DNA of 28,367 bases from Bacillota bacterium (GTDB taxonomy: Bacteria; Bacillota; UBA4882; UBA8346), in assembly GCA_023394955.1 (NCBI GenBank), contig JAEWZY010000003.1, positions 1 through 28,367 of the forward strand, given 5' to 3'. Shown here piece after piece: positions 22,876 to 28,367 of the stretch (position 1 is the first letter of the stretch; each line of letters opens with the position of its first letter). The notes under the pieces are model-generated. The model had not been told where the DNA came from and did no database searches. It worked only from the letters and a program-made list of their open reading frames with translations. Both the position numbers and the translations under genes were made by a program.

Positions 22876-23831
22876 ACAGACCAGTTATTTTAGTAACCGG
22901 AGGTTCGGGATTCATTGGTTCGCATCTTTGTGAAAAATTGGTGGCTAGGGGAGTAGAAACGGTCAACCTTGATAATTTCTGCGATAATTATGACCCGGCG
23001 ATTAAAGAACGGAACATATCCGGTTTGCATAATAACCACTTTTACCATTTATACCGCGGCGATATCCGGGACAATCGAATTTTGGACCAGATCTTCGCTA
23101 ACCATCCTATTGAAATAATGATTCATCTGGCAGCTTTAGCCGGAGTGCGACAATCTTTGGCCAAGCCACGCGATTATGTCTCCGTTGATATCGAAGGCGC
23201 CGTAAATTTATTGGAGTATGCGGCAAAGCATCGAATCAAGCGGTTCCTGTTCGGTTCTTCATCGTCGGTCTATGGCGATAATCCGGTCCCTTTTAAGGAA
23301 GGTGACCGGTTGGAAAGGCCGCTTTCGCCATATGCCGCGGCTAAAATTTCCGGCGAGATGTTCTGCCGGGCCTACCATCAACTTTATGGTTTTTCCATTG
23401 GTTGCTTGCGCTTTTTCACTGTTTATGGGCCAAGGCAACGGCCGGAGATGGCGATTCATCAATTTACCAAACTGATCGACTCCGGTTTGGAAGTGCCGCT
23501 ATTTGGAGAAGGCGACAGCGAACGGGATTATACCTATATCGATGATATTATTCAAGGGATTTTAGCAGCTATGGAAGTCCCCTATTCTTTTGAGGTTTTT
23601 AACTTAGGAAACTCCCGGACAATTTCCTTATCGGAACTGGTAAAAATAATCGGAGACGCGGTTGGGAAAGAGCCCTGTCCAACACGGATGCCCGTCCAGA
23701 TGGGAGACGCGCCCCGGACCTGGGCTGATCTAAACCATTCCAGCCGGATTTTGGGATATCAGCCCCAAGTTGATATCAATGAAGGCATTAGACGGTTCGT
23801 AAATTGGTATCGAAGTCAGAAACTAACTTAG
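22872..23831 (+). CDS. UDP-glucuronate 4-epimerase
   Basis: The 319-residue extended SDR enzyme converts UDP-glucuronate to UDP-galacturonate. Features are VTGGSGFIGSHLCEKL (about 8-23), NLDNFCDNYDPAIKERN, which is characteristic of the UDP-GlcA epimerase group, HLAALAGVRQSL, SSSSVYGDN, and the Tyr154/Lys158 catalytic pair in SPYAAAKISGE. FFTVYGPRQRPEMAI and DSERDYTYIDDI also fit this group rather than GalE. It overlaps ugd by four bases and its own RBS (AAGGAG) lies inside the end of ugd. Together the pair turns UDP-Glc into UDP-GalA. No terminator with a T-run is seen after it, only a GCGCC/GGCGC hairpin near 23921-23940. Confidence 0.92.
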   Translation: MNRPVILVTGGSGFIGSHLCEKLVARGVETVNLDNFCDNYDPAIKERNISGLHNNHFYHLYRGDIRDNRILDQIFANHPIEIMIHLAALAGVRQSLAKPRDYVSVDIEGAVNLLEYAAKHRIKRFLFGSSSSVYGDNPVPFKEGDRLERPLSPYAAAKISGEMFCRAYHQLYGFSIGCLRFFTVYGPRQRPEMAIHQFTKLIDSGLEVPLFGEGDSERDYTYIDDIIQGILAAMEVPYSFEVFNLGNSRTISLSELVKIIGDAVGKEPCPTRMPVQMGDAPRTWADLNHSSRILGYQPQVDINEGIRRFVNWYRSQKLT

Positions 23832-23976
23832 GTTGATAGGGTTGATTTTGAATTTCAGGCTCGTGCGGATAACCGTAATTGAACTGTGATTGAGAAGGAT
23901 AATTTTAAAACACGATTACAAGCGCCGCTCCGTTGAGGCGCGAGTGCGAAATTGCAACATAAAATTTTAATGCGCC

Positions 23977-25089
23977 TTAGTTTTGATTAGCCAGTTCTGT
24001 TTTCACTAGTTCCAATGCTTTTTCAACTACTTGATCCATGTTGAAATACTGGTAATTGGCTAACCGGCCGATAAACCAAACATTTTTTTCCTTCTTGGCC
24101 AGGGCGGCGTACTTTTGATAGAGGGCTTTAGTTTCTTCATTCGGGATCGGATAATATGGTTCACCGCTATCTCTTGGGTGCTGCCGGACGATGGTTGTCA
24201 AAGGATGAGTCTGGCCGGTAAAATGTTTAAACTCAGCTACACGGGTGAAATCATAGTCATTGGGATAAGTAACCGTACCAGTCGGTTGATATGTCCCCCC
24301 CGGAAGTCCGTCGGTTGAAAGTGTTTCATATTCAAAGTAAACCGACCTGTAAGGGAGAGGCCCATGGAGGTAATTAAAATACTCATCGATGGGGCCGGTA
24401 AAAACTAGCCGTTTGAACTTAATCTCATTGAGGATTGAACGGTAGTCGGCATTCAATAACACGGAGATCCCGGGTTGCTGCAGCATACGGGTGAAGAGCG
24501 CGGTATATCCGTGTTTAGGTATGCCTTGAAAACGGTCGGTAAAATACCGGTCATCCCGGGAGGTTCGCACTGGAATCCGCAGGGTTACCGAAGCATCCAG
24601 TTTAGAAGCATCCAACCCCCAATGCTTATGGGTCAAGCCTTTGAAAAATTTTTCAAACAAATCCCTGCCTACCTGAGAGACGACAGCTTCTTCCGCCGTT
24701 TTCACCTGGACTATGGGTTGGCGAATCCGTTCAAAGTATTTAGCCAAATCTTCACTGGATAGATTAATTCCATAAAGCTGATTAACGGTATCGAGGTTGA
24801 TCGGGAGCGGCAAGAACTTTCCATCGACATAAGCCCGTACCCGGTGCTGATAATAGCGCCATCCGGTGAATTGAAGCAGGTATTCGAAGACTTTCCGTTT
24901 ATTGGTGTGGAAGGTATGAGGTCCGTAACGATGGGTTAGGATACCGGCTTGATCATAACAGTCATAGCAATTACCGCCGATATGATTTCTTTTTTCAACT
25001 ATCAGCACCCGCTGCCGGTGTTGACTGGCCAATCGTTCGGCCACAACACATCCTGCAAATCCGGCTCCAACCACCAAATAGTCAAACAA
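23977..25089 (-). CDS. glf: UDP-galactopyranose mutase
   Basis: The 370-residue FAD enzyme interconverts UDP-galactopyranose and UDP-galactofuranose. The N-terminus VVGAGFAGCVVAERL (6-20) binds FAD, and VEKRNHIGGNCYD follows. HRYGPHTFHTNKRKVFEYL is the mutase signature, and FFKGLTHKHWGLDAS and RIPVRTSRDDRYFTD hold the Arg residues for the substrate. GRLANYQYFNMDQVVEKAL near the C-terminus is the family's closing FAD motif. The start is TTG 25089, since GGAGGG lies eight bases upstream and the family begins exactly here. It runs against the ugd operon and is a single gene. Its presence predicts galactofuranose in the glycan made by this locus. Confidence 0.95.
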   Translation of the reverse strand: MFDYLVVGAGFAGCVVAERLASQHRQRVLIVEKRNHIGGNCYDCYDQAGILTHRYGPHTFHTNKRKVFEYLLQFTGWRYYQHRVRAYVDGKFLPLPINLDTVNQLYGINLSSEDLAKYFERIRQPIVQVKTAEEAVVSQVGRDLFEKFFKGLTHKHWGLDASKLDASVTLRIPVRTSRDDRYFTDRFQGIPKHGYTALFTRMLQQPGISVLLNADYRSILNEIKFKRLVFTGPIDEYFNYLHGPLPYRSVYFEYETLSTDGLPGGTYQPTGTVTYPNDYDFTRVAEFKHFTGQTHPLTTIVRQHPRDSGEPYYPIPNEETKALYQKYAALAKKEKNVWFIGRLANYQYFNMDQVVEKALELVKTELANQN

Positions 25090-25132
25090 GGTTTATCCCT
25101 CCATCAATTGTTATACCTCAAAATGTAATACT

Positions 25133-25149
25133 TGACTGAGTCTCAGTCA
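25133..25149. promoter_or_regulatory. Perfect 17-bp palindrome, possible operator
   Basis: TGACTGAG-T-CTCAGTCA is perfect 8-bp dyad symmetry around one base. On the minus strand it is followed, 17 bases after its CAGTCA end, by GGTATAAC, a fair -10. The palindrome would therefore overlap the -35 of the glf promoter, the usual place for a repressor. Confidence 0.45.
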
Positions 25150-25199
25150 TTGGGTTCGGTTGTTTATTCTATGAGAACCAGCTGGTTTTGGTGTGGGAG

Positions 25200-25218
25200 A
25201 AAAGGGGCCGGCCTTTTT
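25200..25218 (+). terminator. Small hairpin with T-run
   Basis: AAAAGG (25200-25205) and CCTTTT (25212-25217) flank a GGCCGG loop, giving a short terminator-like element with a TTTTT tail between the divergent genes. Confidence 0.35.
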
Positions 25219-25417
25219 CATGAGCCATAGGTTACTAAAAGCCCTGATTCAAGGGACCGTATTATTAAGGGGAGATTATGATTCAATCATCAAAAGCTCT
25301 TCTTTTGGAACGGAGAACTAACAGACTTAAAATCATAATATAGATTAGGCTCAATGACAAATTGGCGCTAAGGAAGACCGGTCCGTAACGATAAATGTTG
25401 TTAAAGGAGCATATGAT

Positions 25418-26173
25418 ATGGGCAATAAATCCGGAAAAAACAAGATCATCCCTAAAAGTGAGATTTCCGCGGCGACCTGCAACTATGCCAGGCCCAACAA
25501 CGCCAAAGCCTGTGTTAAACGCTTAAAGGATTTAGGACTTACCGAAATAATCGTTTGGAATAATAAAGCAAAACCAATTAAAAGCGCCACTAGGAATATT
25601 GTCAGCGCAACCAATGTCGGCTCAATCGGCAGGTACTATATAGGGTTGCATACCCAAAGACCCTATATTTTAATTGTGGACGATGACCACATGTTAACCC
25701 AAGCCGGGTTAACCGCCTTAAGGTTATGGGCGGTTAAATACCCGGCTGTTGTTCAATGCGGAGCGGTTTTTAACCCACCTTTCAAAAGATATTTCGATCG
25801 GAAGGTAATTAAGTCGCATCAAATAAAAGCCCCTCGAAAGGCGGACCTGGTATTGCCTTACGGCGGATTACTGATTCCTACCGATCTATGCCGGCGTCTT
25901 CTCGATCATTGGGCTTGGAAGTTTAAAGAGGCTGTAAGGCCCGGGTTTATCGCTACCGACCTAGCCGTAAGTTGCGCCATTCTCGATCTTACCGGACGGC
26001 ATGCCGTAGTGGTTCCGTCTAATGGCAGTGGAATGGCGCAACTTAAAGATGAAGCTCCCCATATGGCCCTTAGCCGTCAAAAAGGGGCCAGGGTGGAAAA
26101 GACCAAAATTTTGAGATGGATGATCAACCACGGCTGGAAACCTTTGAAAATGGAAAGGACCAGAAAAGGATAG
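25418..26173 (+). CDS. GT-A glycosyltransferase-like protein, paralogue 1 of 3
   Basis: The 251-residue protein resembles the small GT-A domain of GT64 (exostosin-like EXTL2) transferases. The opening strand and loop CNYARPNNA (21-29) correspond to the 'xTYNR' segment, and EIIVWNNKAKP (43-53) to the VVWNN element. PYILIVDDDHML (82-93) has the acidic D-D-D metal site, and ATDLAVSCAILDLTG (179-193) stands where GT64 has the DDIA helix. KDEAPHMALSRQK follows near the C-terminus. No signal or membrane segment is present. The family call is by pattern only; GT2-like is an alternative. AAAGGAG is eight bases before ATG 25418. It heads a row of three close paralogues on one strand, 13 bases from the second. 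Confidence 0.7.
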   Translation: MGNKSGKNKIIPKSEISAATCNYARPNNAKACVKRLKDLGLTEIIVWNNKAKPIKSATRNIVSATNVGSIGRYYIGLHTQRPYILIVDDDHMLTQAGLTALRLWAVKYPAVVQCGAVFNPPFKRYFDRKVIKSHQIKAPRKADLVLPYGGLLIPTDLCRRLLDHWAWKFKEAVRPGFIATDLAVSCAILDLTGRHAVVVPSNGSGMAQLKDEAPHMALSRQKGARVEKTKILRWMINHGWKPLKMERTRKG

Positions 26174-26186
26174 AGGCTGATGTTAA

Positions 26187-26930
26187 ATGAGAAATAAGAC
26201 CAAATCAGTTTCCTTATCGCAGGTTACGGCGGTTATGTGTAATTATGCGCGCCCTAAAAGCGCCCGGTTGGTTGTAAATAGATTACGCGATCTGGGGCTG
26301 ACCGAGATCATCGTCTGGAATAACTGCGCTAAACCTATTCCCGGCGCGACTCGTAACCTCAATTCTGAAAAGAACATTGGGGCGCTCGGTAGATATTACG
26401 CTGCTTTAGATGGGTCCAGGCCATATATTCTAATCGTTGACGATGATCTGTTACTGACTAAGAAAGGATTGCATACTTTATTAAAATACGCAAACCAGTA
26501 TCCGGCGGTGGCTCAGGCCGGGTTAATTTTTGGTTCGCCCTTTCAGAAAAGATACCGACGGACCAAATTTTTATCCGATAAAGTAAAAGCTCCCCAAAAA
26601 GTCGATGTGGCCATTTCCAACCGGGGAATGATCCTCAAAAAAGATCTTTGTAGGCTGATTCTCGATCACTGGGTTTGGGGTTCTCTGAAAGCGGTTCGCA
26701 AGGGGTTTATCACTACCGATATTCCGGTAAGCTGCGCGATTCTAGATTTAACAGGCCAACATCCGGTGGTGGTACCGGTTGAAGGCTGCGGTTATCGCTA
26801 TCTTCAGGATGAAGCTCCGGAAAAAGCGTCGCGCAATCAAAAAAATTTTATTGAAGAAAGGACTAAAATGCTCAAATGGCTTGTTAATAAAGGCTGGAGG
26901 CTTTTGGGCGACTCCGGGAAATCCGGTTAA
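26187..26930 (+). CDS. GT-A glycosyltransferase-like protein, paralogue 2 of 3
   Basis: The 247-residue protein aligns along its full length with its neighbour. Shared blocks are CNYARPKSA (18-26), EIIVWNNCAKPI, PYILIVDDDLLLT with the metal site, KAPQKVDVAISNRGMIL, LILDHWVWGSLKAVRKGF, TTDIPVSCAILDLTGQHP and DEAPEKASRNQK. The DDD triad, the D-x-x-x-S-C element and a C-terminal LKWLVNKGWR are all kept, so it should be active if the family is. The ATG at 26187 has only a weak GAGGCTG upstream, and translation may depend on coupling to the first copy, whose stop is 13 bases away. Its stop at 26930 is followed by about 100 bases without features before the third copy. Confidence 0.7.
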   Translation: MRNKTKSVSLSQVTAVMCNYARPKSARLVVNRLRDLGLTEIIVWNNCAKPIPGATRNLNSEKNIGALGRYYAALDGSRPYILIVDDDLLLTKKGLHTLLKYANQYPAVAQAGLIFGSPFQKRYRRTKFLSDKVKAPQKVDVAISNRGMILKKDLCRLILDHWVWGSLKAVRKGFITTDIPVSCAILDLTGQHPVVVPVEGCGYRYLQDEAPEKASRNQKNFIEERTKMLKWLVNKGWRLLGDSGKSG

Positions 26931-27034
26931 GTCAAGATTCAATTGGTTACCCAGAAAGGTAAGTTCAGGTCATTATATTCCGATCGAGGTCGAGCAGGAT
27001 TGATCATTATATCTTAGATTTGTTGGAGGATATT

Positions 27035-27766
27035 ATGGACCAAAAAAAAGGCGAGAAAGCGCCTCTCAAAGATATTTGCGCGGTACTGTGCAATTATGCC
27101 CGTCCAAAAAACGCCAGGACTTGTGTCAGACGCTTGTTAGGGTTAGGTATTAACGAAGTCATTGTGTGGAACAATGGCGCCAAGCCCATTCCGGAAGCGA
27201 CCCGGAATATTATCAATTCTGAGAACATCGGACCAATGGGTAAACATCTCGGGGCTTTAAACACAACCAAAGCTTATATATTAATCATTGATGACGATTA
27301 TTTATTGACTAAAGCGGGTTTGAGCGCTTTGCGGAAATGGGTCCTGCATTATCCGGCGGTAGCGCAGCAAGGTAGTAGATTTAAACCTCCTTTTAATAAT
27401 TATAGCAAACGTGATTTATATCTCTCTCAAAAAATTAAAGTCCCGCAAAAGGTAGATCTGGTAATGCCCAATAAGGGGATGATGCTTAAAACCAGTTTGT
27501 ATAAGTATATTCCCGATCATTGGGCTTGGGGGGCGTTAAAGGTTTTAAGCCCCAAAATTTTCACCACCGACCTTTCCGCTAGTTGCGCCATTTGGGATTT
27601 GACCAAAAAGCATCCTGCGGTTGTACCGGTAGCCGATGGTTTCGAAAAGTTACATGACGAAGCCCCTAAAAAAGCTTTGCGCCGCCAGAAAAATATTTTT
27701 CATGAAAAATCAAAAATTCTGCGCTGGTTGGTCTCCCATGGATGGAGGATGATGAACGGCAAGTAG
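27035..27766 (+). CDS. GT-A glycosyltransferase-like protein, paralogue 3 of 3
   Basis: The 243-residue third copy keeps CNYARPKNART, EVIVWNNGAKPIP, AYILIIDDDYLLT, VPQKVDLVMPNKGMML, DHWAWGALKVL, TTDLSASCAIWDLTKKHP and DEAPKKALRRQKN. The acidic triad and the D-x-x-x-S-C motif are intact. The region between, PPFNNYSKRDLYLSQ, is the most divergent and may set acceptor choice. ATG 27035 is chosen over TTG 27020 because TTGGAGG lies five bases upstream. The stop TAG at 27764 is directly followed by a heptad-phased repeat array. Three related but clearly diverged copies suggest old tandem duplication with separate acceptor or donor use. Confidence 0.7.
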   Translation: MDQKKGEKAPLKDICAVLCNYARPKNARTCVRRLLGLGINEVIVWNNGAKPIPEATRNIINSENIGPMGKHLGALNTTKAYILIIDDDYLLTKAGLSALRKWVLHYPAVAQQGSRFKPPFNNYSKRDLYLSQKIKVPQKVDLVMPNKGMMLKTSLYKYIPDHWAWGALKVLSPKIFTTDLSASCAIWDLTKKHPAVVPVADGFEKLHDEAPKKALRRQKNIFHEKSKILRWLVSHGWRMMNGK

Positions 27767-27769
27767 TTG

Positions 27770-27885
27770 AAAGTCAAAAGGAAAAAGTCAAAAGTTAAAA
27801 GTTGAAAGTATTTGATATATTCCTTGAGTGACTTTAGACTTTACACTTTCGATATTAGACTTTGGACTTTCAACATCGGACTTTG
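27770..27885. repeat. Inverted pair of heptanucleotide-phased repeat arrays
   Basis: The left array (27770-27811) is six in-phase seven-base units of the form AAAGNNN: AAAGTCA, AAAGGAA, AAAGTCA, AAAGTTA, AAAGTTG, AAAGTAT. After an 18-base spacer the right array (27830-27885) has eight in-phase units: GACTTTA, GACTTTA, CACTTTC, GATATTA, GACTTTG, GACTTTC, AACATCG, GACTTTG. The right units are the reverse complement type of the left ones, so the whole can fold into a long hairpin. It begins four bases after the stop codon of the third GT64-like gene. Confidence 0.75.
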
Positions 27886-27921
27886 AACTAACTGCTATGG
27901 TTGGAGATTGGAGGATTAAAA

Positions 27922-28367
27922 ATGGACCCAGAGATTATCGCCAAAATTATTAAGCGTCACAAAGCCTTAAACTCGGTCGAGCAAATCCAACCTTTACATA
28001 AAGGCCAATCGCCCGAGAAAAAATACATTTTATTCAGTGAGAACCAGGAAAAATTCATCTTGCGAGTGGCAAAGATCGGACGGTTTCATAAGTATCAAAA
28101 AATGTTCAATATTATTCGTCATTTTCACAAAAAGGGAGTTAAATGTTTGAAACCGGTTGTTTTTGATAAAACAGCCGGCCGTAAATATTGTTATCTGGTT
28201 TTTGAATATATTGAAGGAAGATCCAGCGAATCAATTCTGCCTTATTTATCAAAGAACGAACAATTGGAGATGGGAATCGCCGCCGGCGCGGAATTGAAAA
28301 AACTACACAAATTGAAATGTCCTAAAACCCATCGCGATTGGTTCGACAAAAGGTATCCCCAATTCCT
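27922..28367 (+). CDS. APH/choline-kinase-like phosphotransferase, 3' end outside window
   Basis: An ATG at 27922 follows TTGGAGGA by about eight bases and opens a frame that is still open at the right edge after 148 codons. The sequence reads as the N-lobe of an aminoglycoside-phosphotransferase-type kinase. KYILFSENQEKFILRVAK holds the beta strands with the ATP-binding Lys (FILRVAK). KMFNIIRHFHKKGVKCLKPV is the alphaC-like helix region, and YLVFEYIEGRSSESIL is the hinge. GAELKKLHKLKC begins the C-lobe. The catalytic HGD loop would lie beyond the window. APH-type kinases in glycan clusters may phosphorylate sugars or aminoalcohols, but drug modification cannot be excluded. It is placed after the repeat array, so transcription with the GT64-like genes is unclear. 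Confidence 0.75.
   Translation, partial: MDPEIIAKIIKRHKALNSVEQIQPLHKGQSPEKKYILFSENQEKFILRVAKIGRFHKYQKMFNIIRHFHKKGVKCLKPVVFDKTAGRKYCYLVFEYIEGRSSESILPYLSKNEQLEMGIAAGAELKKLHKLKCPKTHRDWFDKRYPQF

Larger units (their letters stand above)
25090..25417. other. Divergent region between glf and the GT64-like genes
   Basis: No gene is supported. It contains the glf promoter region with a 17-bp palindrome (25133-25149), a hairpin with a T-run (25200-25218) and a 20-codon ORF (25279-25341) with an AGGGGAG-like upstream sequence that I judge too short to call. Confidence 0.5.

Noticed and set aside
25279..25344. 20-codon ORF with AGGGGAG upstream before the first GT64-like gene
   Set aside because: It is too short, with no composition bias or attenuator structure after it; a leader peptide cannot be supported.
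27770..27885. Plain rho-independent terminator
   Set aside because: The arms are phased heptads with many mismatches and no terminal T-run; terminator function is possible but does not explain the periodicity.

Overview
The window looks like a chromosomal piece of an endospore-forming Bacillota (Firmicutes) bacterium. The evidence is consistent AGGAGG-type ribosome binding sites, a Spo0E-like phosphatase, a GerE-like stand-alone LuxR-type regulator, and a large protein built of four SPOCS (DUF3794) domains, a family tied to spore coat morphogenesis. A deep-branching clostridial-type lineage (for example near Limnochordia/Hydrogenispora) is a guess from general gene flavour. No rRNA, tRNA or CRISPR array was seen.

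Region 1 (1-2700) is a graveyard of mobile DNA. It holds an IS5/IS1182-type transposase broken by about four frameshifts, a truncated integrase-core transposase that still has a same-strand terminator, a likely IS21-type end, and one small intact coiled-coil gene.

Region 2 (2700-10000) carries single genes, mostly each with its own terminator. They are a degenerate GT51 transglycosylase lacking the catalytic glutamate, a secreted six-PKD protein, an MGMT/ATL-family protein, a 50-residue acidic protein, a 45-residue zinc ribbon, a Spo0E-like protein, a small Cys-containing unknown, a YbgC-like thioesterase, a GerE-like regulator and a secreted CAP (SCP/YkwD) protein.

Region 3 (10000-12550) is the 800-residue SPOCS protein with a lysine-rich tail, preceded by a leader hairpin and followed by a strong terminator.

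Region 4 (12600-28367) is a surface-polysaccharide locus. It has a double glycosyltransferase and a GT2-like protein on the minus strand, two methyltransferases (class I SAM and FkbM), a GalE-like epimerase, a GT4 and two GT2 enzymes. These are followed by UDP-glucose dehydrogenase overlapping a UDP-glucuronate 4-epimerase, UDP-galactopyranose mutase, three tandem paralogous GT-A (GT64-like) proteins, and the start of an APH-type kinase. The sugar-nucleotide enzymes make a coherent set: UDP-Glc to UDP-Gal to UDP-Galf, and UDP-Glc to UDP-GlcA to UDP-GalA. The transferases would assemble a glycan containing galactofuranose and uronic acid, with methylation. Its position beside a SPOCS protein makes a spore-surface glycan an attractive but unproven idea.

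The less ordinary items are the tandem GT64-like triplication, two heptanucleotide-phased repeat arrays placed right after stop codons, the basic-tailed SPOCS protein, the GT51 homologue without its catalytic Glu, and a perfect 17-bp palindrome at the glf promoter.
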